Origin: Altibacter sp.
Lineage (GTDB): Bacteria > Bacteroidota > Bacteroidia > Flavobacteriales > Flavobacteriaceae
Reading direction: 5' to 3'
Assembly: GCF_019913785.1 (NCBI RefSeq)
Contig: NZ_JAIOHK010000031.1
Coordinates: 1-64,000 of the forward strand
DNA length: 64,000 bases
Shown here in pieces: positions 9,162-17,532 of the stretch. Each line of letters begins with the position of its first letter. Position 1 is the first letter of the stretch. The translations under genes and the position numbers were made by a program. The notes beneath the pieces are model-generated. The model ran no database searches, was not told where the DNA came from, and was given only the letters and a program-made list of their open reading frames with translations.

Positions 9162-10064
9162 TTAGGTATTGGTAAATCGTCTTTTTTTTCTTTCTAACTT
9201 CAGCTTGATAAAACCATTAACAATTACGGTAATCACAATAATTGCAGCACCATAATAGAATTGTAGACTCATATTTTCCTTTTCACCCAAGATTAGCAGC
9301 GCCAGAATAATTCCGTACACCGGTTCCATATTGATGGAAAGCATTACAGTGTAAGGGCTTATCCACTTCATGACATGTACCGAGGCGATAAAGGCATAGG
9401 CTGTACAGACGGATGCAAGTAATAGTAGAAAGATCCAATCGTTTGATGAGAGGATAAAAAATTCGGACGTATAGCTACCACTTAGGGCCAGATATATTGT
9501 AATACATAGCATTCCGAAGAACAATTCGTATAAAGAAATAGCTGAGGCTTGATATTTTACAGCAAACCTTCCATTTATCACTGAAAACAGGGCGCCTAAA
9601 AATGAGGAAGTCAATGCCAATATAATGCCCCATACATATTCGGTTTCCACATTAAATATGATGTAAAGGCCCAAGACGACTAGGAGTCCGAAGAACACTT
9701 CGTACCCAATTATCTTTCTTCGATACAGTAGAGGCTCCAATAAAGAAGTGAAAAAAGCCCCCGTGGACATAATAGCCAATGTGACCGACACATTGGAAGC
9801 CTTGATTGCTCCAAAGAAGGCCAACCAATGTAGCGCTATAATCAGGCCTGCGAGAAAAAACCCGGCCAGCGTTCTATACGAGAACCGCAGGTTAATTTTA
9901 GTCAGCCTTATATAGATATAAATAAATACAACCGCCAGCAGCATCCTATACCACACCAGGGGAATTGCATCTATGGATATAAGTGCTCCCAGAACAGCGG
10001 TAAAGCCCCAAATAAAAATTATGAAGTGTAAATGAAGGTAATTTAAAAGCTTATCGTTTCGCAT
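9162..10064 (-). CDS. EamA/DMT-family permease
   Basis: An integral membrane transporter of the drug/metabolite superfamily, 300 residues with about ten predicted hydrophobic helices arranged as two five-helix EamA repeats (second repeat from about 150, ILALTSSFLGALFSVINGRFA). GEKENMSLQFYYGAAIIVITVIV near the end is typical. Substrate cannot be read from sequence. Its start overlaps the end of lptG by 14 bases, so the two are translationally linked and probably co-transcribed with tgt. Confidence 0.85.
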   Translation of the reverse strand: MRNDKLLNYLHLHFIIFIWGFTAVLGALISIDAIPLVWYRMLLAVVFIYIYIRLTKINLRFSYRTLAGFFLAGLIIALHWLAFFGAIKASNVSVTLAIMSTGAFFTSLLEPLLYRRKIIGYEVFFGLLVVLGLYIIFNVETEYVWGIILALTSSFLGALFSVINGRFAVKYQASAISLYELFFGMLCITIYLALSGSYTSEFFILSSNDWIFLLLLASVCTAYAFIASVHVMKWISPYTVMLSINMEPVYGIILALLILGEKENMSLQFYYGAAIIVITVIVNGFIKLKLERKKRRFTNT

Positions 10065-11130
10065 TTCGAAGCAAGTATATGGCTAGTATACCAAAGATAA
10101 TGTTTGGAAACCAAGTAGCAACAAAAGGTGAAAAACTACTTTGTTCGGCCATAGTACCAAAGATTTTATCGAAGAAGATAAAAACCATACCAATTCCAAT
10201 CCCGATAGCTAGATTCACTCCCATCCCACCACGGCGTTTCATAGAAGAAACAGCCACAGCAATAATAGTTAAGATATAAGCCGAAACTGGTAAGCTCCAA
10301 CGTTTATATCTCACTACTTCGTAACGGTTGATATAGGTAGAACCTCTCGCCTTCTCACGAGCAATAAAATCATTGAGTTCGGTAAAGTTCAAGGTTTCTG
10401 CAATGTATTCCACCGGAGTTAGATCTTCCAATTCGAAGCTGAAGGTTGTGTCGAGTTTTGCCTCATTTTGCAGGATATCTTCGTGTTCTCCAATAATTCG
10501 TTTGTTGTAGTTGAACAAGGTGTACGTGCTATCTTTCTCGTTATATTTAATACGCTTCGCATCGATTTTATACCTCATTTTGTTGTCTTCAAAATGCTCG
10601 AGCGTGAAGTTATTTCCCGACTTTTCGTGTACATTAAAGTAACTTACATAGATATAGTCATTGTCATTGATCTGTCTGTACACATTGTTCTGTTGCCTAT
10701 CTTTTTTGTTATTCTTCAGATATTTAAAAGTAAACTCATTAAAGCCTTTACTAGCCATGGGTGCGAGATACATGCCCAAAATTAAGGCGCCTATGCACAC
10801 GATGGTTGCCCCTATCATATAGGGCCGAAGAAATCTATAGTAGGAGACCCCACTACTTAAAAAAGCAATGACTTCGGTGTTATTTGCAAGTTTCGAAGTG
10901 AACCAGATGACTGATAGAAATAAAAAAAGGGGAAACAGCAGGTTGGCAAAATAGATGGTAAAGTCTAAATAGTATAAGGCTACTTCAAAAAAAGGAACTT
11001 CATTTGCCAATATCTTATCGATCTTTTCGGCCAAGTTCACTGTAATCCCAATAGGTATAAAAAGTAAAAGCAGCAGCAGAAATGTCCCTAAATACTTTCG
11101 TAAAATATATCTATCGAGTATACTGAGCAT
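10051..11130 (-). CDS. lptG: LptF/LptG family permease
   Basis: A YjgP/YjgQ-type membrane subunit of the Lpt exporter that extracts lipopolysaccharide from the inner membrane. The protein is 359 residues from MLSILDRYILRKYLGTF, with three N-terminal helices, a large periplasmic beta region (about 140-250) and three C-terminal helices (SLPVSAYILTIIAVAVSS onward). The track's start 18 codons earlier lies inside tgt and lacks family similarity. It starts 4 bases after the tgt stop. LptG rather than LptF is a guess based on the tgt-lptG neighbourhood common in this phylum. Confidence 0.85.
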   Translation of the reverse strand: MLSILDRYILRKYLGTFLLLLLLFIPIGITVNLAEKIDKILANEVPFFEVALYYLDFTIYFANLLFPLFLFLSVIWFTSKLANNTEVIAFLSSGVSYYRFLRPYMIGATIVCIGALILGMYLAPMASKGFNEFTFKYLKNNKKDRQQNNVYRQINDNDYIYVSYFNVHEKSGNNFTLEHFEDNKMRYKIDAKRIKYNEKDSTYTLFNYNKRIIGEHEDILQNEAKLDTTFSFELEDLTPVEYIAETLNFTELNDFIAREKARGSTYINRYEVVRYKRWSLPVSAYILTIIAVAVSSMKRRGGMGVNLAIGIGIGMVFIFFDKIFGTMAEQSSFSPFVATWFPNIIFGILAIYLLRNAKR

Positions 11131-11134
11131 ACAA

Positions 11135-12265
11135 TTACAGGCGTTTATCCATTTGTTCGACCATGGTTTTCTTCCAGGAGGCAAAGTCTCCTGCTAAGAT
11201 ATGTTTTCTGGCTTCACGAACCAACCACAAGTAAAACCCTAGGTTGTGGATGGTCGCAATCTGCCGGCCTAGCATTTCATTCACAGTAAATAGATGACGT
11301 ACGTATGCTTTGCTATAGGCTGAGTCTACCCATGTGATGTTCATTTCATCCAAGGCAGAAAAATCTGCCTCCCATTTCTTATTTTTAATATTTATAGTCC
11401 CGTGTGCTGTAAACAACATTCCATTCCTGCCATTTCTGGTGGGCATAACACAGTCAAACATATCTATTCCCAAGGCAATGTTTTCCAAAATATTGATCGG
11501 GGTTCCCACACCCATAAGATAACGCGGTTTATCCTCCGGAAGTATTTCGGTAACCACCGCGGTCATTTCGTACATTTCTTCTGCCGGCTCCCCAACCGAA
11601 AGGCCGCCAATAGCATTTCCTTCGGCTCCTACCGAAGCAATATATTCGGCAGACTGTTTTCGAAGGTCCTTATACGTACTTCCTTGTACAATTGGAAAAA
11701 AAGATTGTGAATAATCATATTTGTACGGCGTTTTCTCTAAATGTGTGATACAACGATCCAACCAACGGTGTGTCATATGCATAGATCGTTTGGCGTAGTT
11801 ATAGTCACAGGGATACGGTGTACACTCGTCGAATGCCATAATAATATCGGCCCCAATGCTACGCTGTATTTCCATCACATTTTCGGGGGTAAACACGTGG
11901 TAGCTGCCATCGATATGCGACTTAAATTTAACGCCTTCCTCCTTTATTTTTCTATTGGCTGAAAGGGAATACACTTGATATCCGCCACTATCGGTAAGCA
12001 AGGGCCTGTCCCAATTCATGAACTTATGGAGACCTCCCGCCTTTTCCAGAATGTCGATTTGGGGCCTGAGATAAAGGTGATATGTATTTCCCAAAATAAT
12101 ATCGGGGTTGATGTCTTGGGTCAATTCACGTTGATGTACCCCTTTTACCGTGCCCACGGTGCCCACTGGCATAAAAATAGGGGTTTCGACCGCCCCGTGA
12201 TCTAATGTAATTGTTCCTGCGCGGGCGCTGCTGTTGACGTCTTTACCTTCTAACTTGAATTGCAT
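11135..12265 (-). CDS. tgt: tRNA-guanine transglycosylase
   Basis: Exchanges guanine-34 of GUN-anticodon tRNAs for a queuine precursor. The 376 residues include PIFMPVGTVGTVKG, the substrate-pocket LTDSGGYQVYSL with the catalytic-fold Asp, IMAFDECTPYPCDY, GGLSVGEPAEEMYEM and CVMPTRNGRNG. The family's zinc-site CxCxxC before YSRAYLRHL is absent: the equivalent stretch reads LDEMNITWVDSAYSKAYVRHL. It heads a tgt-lptG-EamA operon with 4-base and overlapping junctions and has a -7 box upstream. Confidence 0.95.
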   Translation of the reverse strand: MQFKLEGKDVNSSARAGTITLDHGAVETPIFMPVGTVGTVKGVHQRELTQDINPDIILGNTYHLYLRPQIDILEKAGGLHKFMNWDRPLLTDSGGYQVYSLSANRKIKEEGVKFKSHIDGSYHVFTPENVMEIQRSIGADIIMAFDECTPYPCDYNYAKRSMHMTHRWLDRCITHLEKTPYKYDYSQSFFPIVQGSTYKDLRKQSAEYIASVGAEGNAIGGLSVGEPAEEMYEMTAVVTEILPEDKPRYLMGVGTPINILENIALGIDMFDCVMPTRNGRNGMLFTAHGTINIKNKKWEADFSALDEMNITWVDSAYSKAYVRHLFTVNEMLGRQIATIHNLGFYLWLVREARKHILAGDFASWKKTMVEQMDKRL

Positions 12266-12286
12266 TCACTTCTTTTTCTGAAAGGG

Positions 12287-12294
12287 CAAAGATA
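12287..12294 (-). promoter_or_regulatory. tgt -7 box
   Basis: The minus strand reads TATCTTTG 22 bases before the tgt start codon. No convincing -33 TTG is present. Confidence 0.5.
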
Positions 12295-12387
12295 AGTTTA
12301 TAATTCTGAATGCCGCATTCTGATTTTAGAATTGAAACGCATGTTAACTAATATCCGCAATTCGTTAATAACTGCTGAAATTTCAAC

Positions 12388-12418
12388 TTGTACCACCCTT
12401 TTAATTGACTTACTTTTG
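12388..12418 (+). promoter_or_regulatory. promoter of the split transketolase
   Basis: TTG at 12388-12390, 20 bases, TACTTTTG at 12411-12418. It lies after the track's proposed start (12405), which rules that start out and fixes ATG 12441. Confidence 0.7.
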
Positions 12419-12440
12419 CCACATAAATTTACATTTCGAC

Positions 12441-13286
12441 ATGCCAAATACATCCAAGCTTAACGATTTAATAATCCAAGTTCGCAGAGATATTCTAAGA
12501 CAAGTACATAAAGTGAATTCGGGTCATCCGGGAGGTTCCTTGGGCTGCACCGAATTTTTTGTTGCCTTGTTTCAAGTCCTTATGGACCGAAAAGAAGGAT
12601 TTCATATGGACGGCATTGGAGAAGATATCTTCTTTTTATCGAACGGCCATATTTCACCTGTCTTTTATAGTGTTTTAGCACGTTCGGGTTATTTCCCTGT
12701 TGACGAATTAAACACCTTCAGATTGCTGAATTCACGTTTACAAGGGCATCCCACCACGCACGAGGGCTTGCCGGGTATACGCATCGCATCGGGTTCGCTG
12801 GGACAAGGGATTTCGGTATCCATTGGTGCCGCCGAAGCAAAAAAATTAAACAATGACAAGCATCTGGTGTATACACTCTGTGGTGATGGAGAATTGCAGG
12901 AAGGTCAGAACTGGGAGGCCATAATGTACGCAGCCGGTAATAAGGTTGACAACCTCATTGTAACTGTTGATCTCAACGGACAACAGATCGATGGGTCTAC
13001 CGATACAGTGCTCCCACTGGGAAATGTACGAGCAAAATTTGAAGCATTCGGCTGGGAAGTACTCGATATTGAAAAAGGCAATGATCTGGAGGCCATCGTA
13101 AGCGGTATGCAGGCGGCAAAGGCAAAATCGGGTCACGGAAAGCCGGTATGTGTATTACTTCATACCATAATGGGGAACGGTGTAGATTTTATGATGCACA
13201 CACATGCATGGCATGGCAAAGCTCCTAACGACGAACAATTAGCGATTGGATTAGCTCAAAATCCTGAAACAATTGGCGATTATTAA
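12441..13286 (+). CDS. transketolase, N-terminal (TPP-binding) subunit
   Basis: With the next gene it forms a two-chain transketolase that moves two-carbon units in the pentose phosphate pathway. This 281-residue chain carries the thiamine-diphosphate pyrophosphate domain: SGHPGGSLGCTEFFVALF, LSNGHISPVFYSVLARSG, the GDGELQEGQNWEA motif with its metal-binding partner, and HTHAWHGKAPNDEQ. I use ATG 12441 (MPNTSKLNDL) because a promoter overlaps the earlier track start. It is 17 bases upstream of the C-terminal subunit gene. Confidence 0.94.
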   Translation: MPNTSKLNDLIIQVRRDILRQVHKVNSGHPGGSLGCTEFFVALFQVLMDRKEGFHMDGIGEDIFFLSNGHISPVFYSVLARSGYFPVDELNTFRLLNSRLQGHPTTHEGLPGIRIASGSLGQGISVSIGAAEAKKLNNDKHLVYTLCGDGELQEGQNWEAIMYAAGNKVDNLIVTVDLNGQQIDGSTDTVLPLGNVRAKFEAFGWEVLDIEKGNDLEAIVSGMQAAKAKSGHGKPVCVLLHTIMGNGVDFMMHTHAWHGKAPNDEQLAIGLAQNPETIGDY

Positions 13287-13303
13287 TTTCTGAAAAAAAT
13301 AGC

Positions 13304-14257
13304 ATGAAAAAATATACAGATAGTGGTAAAAAGGATACGCGATCGGGATTTGGAGCGGGTCTTACTGAATTAGGTAAAACCAACGATCAGGTGGTGGCCC
13401 TTTGTGCAGACCTGACCGGCTCTTTAAAAATGGACGACTTTAAAGCCAACCATCCGGAACGCTTTTTTCAAGTGGGTATCGCCGAAGCCAATATGATGGG
13501 AATAGCTGCAGGAATGACGATTGGTGGAAAAATTCCTTTTACTGGAACCTTTGCTAATTTTTCTACCGGAAGGGTTTATGATCAGATTCGCCAAAGTATT
13601 GCCTATAGTCACAAGAATGTAAAAATATGTGCTTCGCATGCCGGACTCACCCTAGGTGAGGATGGAGCCACACATCAAATTCTTGAAGATATTGGCCTAA
13701 TGAAAATGCTGCCCGGCATGACAGTGATCAATACCTGTGATTACAATCAGACCAAGGCAGCAACCATCGCTATTGCAAAACACAAAGGTCCGGTATATCT
13801 CCGCTTCGGGAGACCAAAAGTTGCCAACTTCACGCCCGAAGATCAATCCTTCGAAATTGGAAAAGCCGTTCATTTACAAGAGGGAACTGATGTAACCCTA
13901 ATCGCCACCGGGCATTTGGTTTGGGAGGCATTGCAGGCTGCTGAAACACTTCAGAAGCAGGGAATCTCTGCCGATGTTCTAAACATTCATACCATAAAAC
14001 CGTTAGACAATAAAGCGATTCTATCAAGCGTTAGTAAAACAGGATGCGTTGTCACCGCCGAAGAACACAATTATTTAGGCGGCCTTGGTGAAAGTGTATC
14101 CAGAGTTTTAGCCGAAAATACCCCGAGTCCACAAGAATTTATAGCTACACAAGACACCTTTGGCGAGTCCGGTACACCCGAACAGCTAATGGAAAAGTAT
14201 GGTTTAAATGCCGAAGCAATCGTGAAAGCGGCACTAAAAGTGATTGCACGCAAGTAA
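13304..14257 (+). CDS. transketolase, C-terminal (pyrimidine-binding) subunit
   Basis: The second chain of the split transketolase, 317 residues. It contains the pyrimidine-binding domain (FFQVGIAEANMMGIAAGMTIGG, with the glutamate that activates TPP) and the C-terminal transketolase domain (VTLIATGHLVWEALQAAETL onward). Relatives include 1-deoxyxylulose-5-phosphate synthase, but the separate partner gene and lengths favour transketolase. Followed by a strong bidirectional terminator. Confidence 0.94.
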   Translation: MKKYTDSGKKDTRSGFGAGLTELGKTNDQVVALCADLTGSLKMDDFKANHPERFFQVGIAEANMMGIAAGMTIGGKIPFTGTFANFSTGRVYDQIRQSIAYSHKNVKICASHAGLTLGEDGATHQILEDIGLMKMLPGMTVINTCDYNQTKAATIAIAKHKGPVYLRFGRPKVANFTPEDQSFEIGKAVHLQEGTDVTLIATGHLVWEALQAAETLQKQGISADVLNIHTIKPLDNKAILSSVSKTGCVVTAEEHNYLGGLGESVSRVLAENTPSPQEFIATQDTFGESGTPEQLMEKYGLNAEAIVKAALKVIARK

Positions 14258-14293
14258 ATCTTTTTTTGCCATTGCCTCCGGTAAATCCAAATC

Positions 14294-14325
14294 AAAAAAA
14301 AGCCTCGCAGTTGCGAGGCTTTTTT
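14294..14325. terminator. bidirectional terminator
   Basis: AAAAAAGCCTCGCA / TGCGAGGCTTTTTT forms a near-perfect stem with A-runs and T-runs on both flanks, between the convergent transketolase and FKBP genes. It should stop transcription from both sides. Confidence 0.9.
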
Positions 14326-14345
14326 ATTTCAATTTAGTAAAGCGA

Positions 14346-15344
14346 TTATATATTTTCATCTAAATAATCTGGTATACCATCGTTATTGGCATCCGTAAAA
14401 GTCACGGTGGTTATCGTAATTTTTCCGGTTGAATCATCGACTTCTCTTTTTACTTCTACTTCATCTTCGCCCAAAATTGGCTCAGGCTCTCCCTCATCTA
14501 TAGTATACACAGTGACAACGATTTCATCTTTGGTAAGTCGTCCATCATTGTCGTCATCTACATCGGCAAAATTCGGATTTAAATCATTATCGGTATCATC
14601 GTCCTCTTCAAGTCCGTTCCCATTAATGTCTTCATATATCGAAGGAACACCATCGCCGTCTTGATCCCCTTGTTCGGCCTTGTAAAGTCGGAACGTAAAT
14701 ATTAATTGTGCATAAACGCCTATGCCGCTTCCAGGAGGAGGGCTTGAAAAGTATCCCAATCCCGAGGGAATAAATACGGCTCCTGCTCCATAATCTTCAA
14801 AGTCTACCGTTCCATCGGCATTGATTATTGGATCTCCAACTGCGGTTTTAAATTCAATCAGTGCATCCTGTAAACCATCAATAATTCCGGTTAGGTCAAA
14901 TCGAACAGGTTCAACAGAGCCGTCAAACAGCACATTATCTAACTGCCTTCCCTCATAGGACATGGTCCCAATATCCGGAAACTGAATTTGCTTTCCTCCA
15001 CCTTGTTTCGCTATTAAATAGTACAACGTATAGGTAACATCATCGTCTACTCTGTCTTGAACCGTTTTAGTTAAAACTTGATCTATTAATGGAGTCTTAT
15101 TCGCATTGTCACCAATAAGGCTATCGAATCGAATAATATAATCGAAATCGGCCGATGGGTTTTCAAATTCTTCATAATTATAAAAATGGGTTTCCAAAAA
15201 GGCTTCAATACTGGCGGTAGCATCTATTGACTCTTCTCCCCGGTCCCTGGGCGGAATTCGTTCTACGCCATCATCTTTCTTACACGAATAGACAACTATT
15301 GCTAACAAAAATACCAAGGGCAATAAAAAATATGCTTTCTTCAT
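14346..15344 (-). CDS. FKBP-type peptidyl-prolyl isomerase lipoprotein with calcium-loop tail
   Basis: A 332-residue lipoprotein (signal peptide ending VVYSC, lipobox cysteine at about 21). The middle (about 90-230) fits an FKBP-like fold ([42 protein letters not shown]), as in GldI-related flavobacterial lipoproteins. The tail (about 233-332) is rich in DxDxDG loops ([35 protein letters not shown]) of the thrombospondin type-3 kind, probably binding calcium. A role in folding exported proteins is inferred from location; catalytic residues were not verified. Confidence 0.75.
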   Translation of the reverse strand: MKKAYFLLPLVFLLAIVVYSCKKDDGVERIPPRDRGEESIDATASIEAFLETHFYNYEEFENPSADFDYIIRFDSLIGDNANKTPLIDQVLTKTVQDRVDDDVTYTLYYLIAKQGGGKQIQFPDIGTMSYEGRQLDNVLFDGSVEPVRFDLTGIIDGLQDALIEFKTAVGDPIINADGTVDFEDYGAGAVFIPSGLGYFSSPPPGSGIGVYAQLIFTFRLYKAEQGDQDGDGVPSIYEDINGNGLEEDDDTDNDLNPNFADVDDDNDGRLTKDEIVVTVYTIDEGEPEPILGEDEVEVKREVDDSTGKITITTVTFTDANNDGIPDYLDENI

Positions 15345-15381
15345 TCTAAATTTTTTGATGGCGCAAGATACAATTTTCCGC

Positions 15382-15389
15382 TATTTTTG
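15382..15389 (+). promoter_or_regulatory. -7 box of the S4 gene
   Basis: TATTTTTG lies 34 bases before the ATG of the S4 gene. The nearest TTG is 24 bases upstream, slightly too far, so support is partial. Confidence 0.4.
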
Positions 15390-15423
15390 CTTTAAAGATT
15401 AACGTACTTTTAATGTTATTGGT

Positions 15424-15798
15424 ATGAGAATAGATAAATACTTGTGGTGTATACGTTATTATAAAACCCGAAGTATTGCTACACAGGCATGCAAGAAAGG
15501 TGCAGTGCGTGTAAACAATGAAATTGTGAAGCCCTCCAGAGATGTCTATCCGGGAGATGCCATAGGTGTGCGTAGAGATCAGATTAATTATTCGCTCGAA
15601 GTCTTAGACCTTCCTGAAAGCAGATTAGGAGCCAAGTTGGTAGATATCTACCGAAAAGATACCACTCCAAAAGAAGCCTTTGAAAAATTGGATTTATTGA
15701 ATTATTCTAAGGACTACTACCGCAAAAAAGGAATTGGTCGTCCTACCAAAAAGGACCGACGGGATCTGGAAGATTTTACAGACACTACAGATTCGTAA
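15424..15798 (+). CDS. S4-domain RNA-binding protein, Hsp15 type
   Basis: A 124-residue protein with an S4 RNA-binding domain at residues 1-65 (MRIDKYLWCIRYYKTRSIATQACKKGAVRVNN) and a basic C-terminal tail (KKGIGRPTKKDRRDLEDF). This matches the Hsp15/YrfH family, which binds free 50S subunits carrying nascent chains and helps recycle stalled ribosomes. Probably a single gene with its own -7 box. Confidence 0.9.
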   Translation: MRIDKYLWCIRYYKTRSIATQACKKGAVRVNNEIVKPSRDVYPGDAIGVRRDQINYSLEVLDLPESRLGAKLVDIYRKDTTPKEAFEKLDLLNYSKDYYRKKGIGRPTKKDRRDLEDFTDTTDS

Positions 15799-15814
15799 AA
15801 GCAACGGTATTTAC

Positions 15815-15822
15815 TATCTTTG
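15815..15822 (+). promoter_or_regulatory. -7 box of the phosphoribosyltransferase gene
   Basis: TATCTTTG lies 14 bases before the ATG at 15837. No TTG is seen at the expected -33 position. Confidence 0.5.
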
Positions 15823-15836
15823 AAAAAACTTTCTTT

Positions 15837-16340
15837 ATGACACAGACAAGCACTGTAATTTTAGACAAAAAGCAAATTGATCACAAGATCAAACGAATTG
15901 CCTATCAGGTCTATGAAACCAATGTCAATGAAAAAGAAGTTATTATTGCCGGAATTAGGGAAAATGGTTACTTGTTTGCCAAAAAATTGAAAGAAGCGGT
16001 CGAACATATTTCTCCTATCACAGTGCGCCTATGTGAAGTGATTATCGATAAAAAAAAACCTACCAATCCGATTATAACTTCTTTAAGACCGGAGGAATAT
16101 CAAAATAAGTCACTGTTACTTGTGGACGATGTTTTGCATTCAGGCACCACGTTAATTTATGGAGTAAAACATTTTTTAGAAGTTCCATTAAAGCAATTTA
16201 AAACGGCAGTGTTGGTAGATCGAAATCACAAGAAATATCCTGTAAAAGCAGATTTTAAAGGTATTTCGCTGTCTACTTCCCTAAATGAGAATGTTTCGGT
16301 CATTTTTGAAAAGCATAAGGATCGCGCCGTTTTAGAATAA
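15837..16340 (+). CDS. PyrR-like phosphoribosyltransferase
   Basis: A 167-residue type I phosphoribosyltransferase. The PRPP-binding loop LLLVDDVLHSGTTL is clear, and IIAGIRENGYLFAKKLKEA matches the upstream loop region. Overall shape is closest to PyrR-type uracil phosphoribosyltransferase/attenuators, but there is no pyr gene nearby, so regulatory function is not supported. It may act in base salvage. Its 3' end overlaps aroK by 9 bases in convergent orientation. Confidence 0.8.
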   Translation: MTQTSTVILDKKQIDHKIKRIAYQVYETNVNEKEVIIAGIRENGYLFAKKLKEAVEHISPITVRLCEVIIDKKKPTNPIITSLRPEEYQNKSLLLVDDVLHSGTTLIYGVKHFLEVPLKQFKTAVLVDRNHKKYPVKADFKGISLSTSLNENVSVIFEKHKDRAVLE

Positions 16341-16865
16341 TTTTACCACTATTTTTTCTATAATTTCTGAGACCGAGGCATGGTCTGTGTGAATGACGTA
16401 AGTCGCTTGATTGTAAAAGTGAGCCCGCTCGAATAGGTGTTTTCTAACAAAGTCTTTCATTTCATTTTCTGTTTCCAAATGACTAAGTAACGGCCGTTTT
16501 AATTTTTCATCAAAAAGTCGATGGGTAAGCGTATCCAATGAAGCCTTCAGGTAAACAATGATCACATGATCCTGTTTTAACAAAAATGCTAGGGTATCGC
16601 CATAACAAGGTGTCCCTCCACCGGTAGCGATTACGAGTTTTTCATCCGAATTGACAAGTTGCTTAATGAGTGTGTTTTCTTTTTTTCTGAAATATATCTC
16701 GCCCTTTGTTTGAAATAATTCCGGAATGCTACAACCTTCTCTTTTTTCTATTTCTGTATCCAGGTCTACAAAAGTGAATTGAATTGCTGAAGCTAATTCT
16801 ACTCCAACAGAAGATTTTCCACTTCCCATATATCCAAATAACACTATTTTCAAGCCAGTTTCCAT
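16332..16865 (-). CDS. aroK: shikimate kinase
   Basis: Phosphorylates shikimate at the 3-hydroxyl in the route to aromatic amino acids. The 177 residues show the P-loop GYMGSGKSSVG, the shikimate-binding DLDTEIEKREGCSIPELF, ATGGGTPCY, and the lid arginine region KRPLLSH. It normally lies near such PRT/S4 genes in this phylum. It is transcribed against the phosphoribosyltransferase gene with a 9-base tail overlap. Confidence 0.95.
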   Translation of the reverse strand: METGLKIVLFGYMGSGKSSVGVELASAIQFTFVDLDTEIEKREGCSIPELFQTKGEIYFRKKENTLIKQLVNSDEKLVIATGGGTPCYGDTLAFLLKQDHVIIVYLKASLDTLTHRLFDEKLKRPLLSHLETENEMKDFVRKHLFERAHFYNQATYVIHTDHASVSEIIEKIVVKLF

Positions 16866-16935
16866 TGTACAAATATCTAAAAATACTGATACTTAGCAGG
16901 ATTCTTTTTTTTTTACAATTAAATTATAAATTGGT

Positions 16936-16966
16936 TTGAAAAATAAATTTAATGATAGTATATTTG
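16936..16966 (+). promoter_or_regulatory. tRNA-Lys promoter
   Basis: TTG at 16936-16938, 20 bases, TATATTTG at 16959-16966, eighteen bases before the mature tRNA 5' end. Confidence 0.7.
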
Positions 16967-16983
16967 CACCCGCATTCAAGGAA

Positions 16984-17059
16984 GACCTGGTAGCTCAGTT
17001 GGTAGAGCACCTCCCTTTTAAGGAGGTGGTCCTGGGTTCGAGCCCCAGCCAGGTCACCA
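16984..17059 (+). tRNA. tRNA-Lys(TTT)
   Basis: A full cloverleaf: acceptor GACCTGG / CCAGGTC, D arm with AGCTCAGTTGGTAGAGC, anticodon stem CCTCC / GGAGG with loop CTTTTAA (anticodon TTT), and T arm CTGGG-TTCGAGC-CCCAG. Discriminator A is at 17056 and the CCA is encoded (17057-17059). It has its own promoter and terminator. Confidence 0.97.
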
Positions 17060-17093
17060 AAAAAAGTTAAACCCTTGGTTTAGCTTTTTTTTT
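17060..17093 (+). terminator. terminator after tRNA-Lys
   Basis: AGTTAAACC-CTT-GGTTTAGCT stem followed by nine T. It separates tRNA-Lys from tRNA-Leu. Confidence 0.8.
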
Positions 17094-17141
17094 GGCTTTA
17101 TAATAGCTTATAAAAGCAGGTAAAGTAAGGTCAACACACCT

Positions 17142-17224
17142 ACCCGGGTGCTGGAATTGGTAGACAGGCATGGTTGAGGGCCATGTGTCCTTTGGGCGTG
17201 TGGGTTCAAGTCCCATTCCGGGTA
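17142..17224 (+). tRNA. tRNA-Leu(GAG)
   Basis: A class II tRNA with a long variable arm. Acceptor ACCCGGG pairs with TCCGGGT (one G-T), the D arm contains AATTGGTAGACAGG, anticodon stem CATGG / CCATG has loop TTGAGGG (anticodon GAG, codons CTT/CTC), and the T arm is GTGGG-TTCAAGT-CCCAT. Discriminator A at 17224; unlike the upstream tRNA-Lys, CCA is not encoded. Confidence 0.95.
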
Positions 17225-17231
17225 CTTACAA

Positions 17232-17259
17232 AGTCATCTATTCACGGATGGCTTTTTTT
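17232..17259 (+). terminator. terminator after tRNA-Leu
   Basis: AGTCATC / GATGGCT (one G-T pair) with an 8-base loop followed by a T-run, immediately after tRNA-Leu. Its 3' arm lies inside the first copy of the 50-bp repeat. Confidence 0.7.
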
Positions 17260-17292
17260 GTACGCTTAAGTAAGCCCAAAGCGGGCGTGGCG
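17243..17292 (+). repeat. 50-bp direct repeat, copy 1
   Basis: A 50-base segment beginning CACGGATGGC and ending GGGCGTGGCG is repeated exactly at 17384-17433, 91 bases further on. It begins in the terminator loop of tRNA-Leu. It does not include any part of the tRNA, so it is not an obvious attachment-site duplication. Confidence 0.9.
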
Positions 17293-17298
17293 AGCGGA

Positions 17299-17328
17299 CA
17301 AAAGGCGTAAATTTTAGCACGCCTTTTG
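17299..17328. other. 10-bp inverted repeat between the direct repeats
   Basis: CAAAAGGCGT pairs perfectly with ACGCCTTTTG across a 10-base loop. No T-run follows. Apart from this hairpin and the repeats, bases 17225-17532 contain nothing recognisable as a gene. Confidence 0.6.
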
Positions 17329-17383
17329 GCAGGGAGCCGTCTCTAAAAAACTGTCACAGCAAGGGATACAAGCTAATCATCAA

Positions 17384-17433
17384 CACGGATGGCTTTTTTT
17401 GTACGCTTAAGTAAGCCCAAAGCGGGCGTGGCG
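17384..17433 (+). repeat. 50-bp direct repeat, copy 2
   Basis: An exact second copy of 17243-17292. Its upstream flank (AGCTAATCATC) only partly rebuilds the terminator stem seen before copy 1. It ends 100 bases before the MerR gene. Confidence 0.9.
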
Positions 17434-17532
17434 TGCAAATGGATAATTCTGTTGAGTATTTTCAACTTCTTCTTCAACAGTTTAGCTCTTATTACATTTT
17501 TTTTAGTACTTTCCCCTCTATTTTGAACGCAA

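Noticed and set aside
11131-11184. Extended LptG start inside tgt
   Set aside because: The 18 extra residues overlap the tgt coding end and the family starts at MLSILDRYILRKYL.
17243-17433. Integration attachment sites of a mobile element at tRNA-Leu
   Set aside because: The direct repeat does not include the tRNA 3' end, only 91 bases lie between the copies, and no integrase is present.
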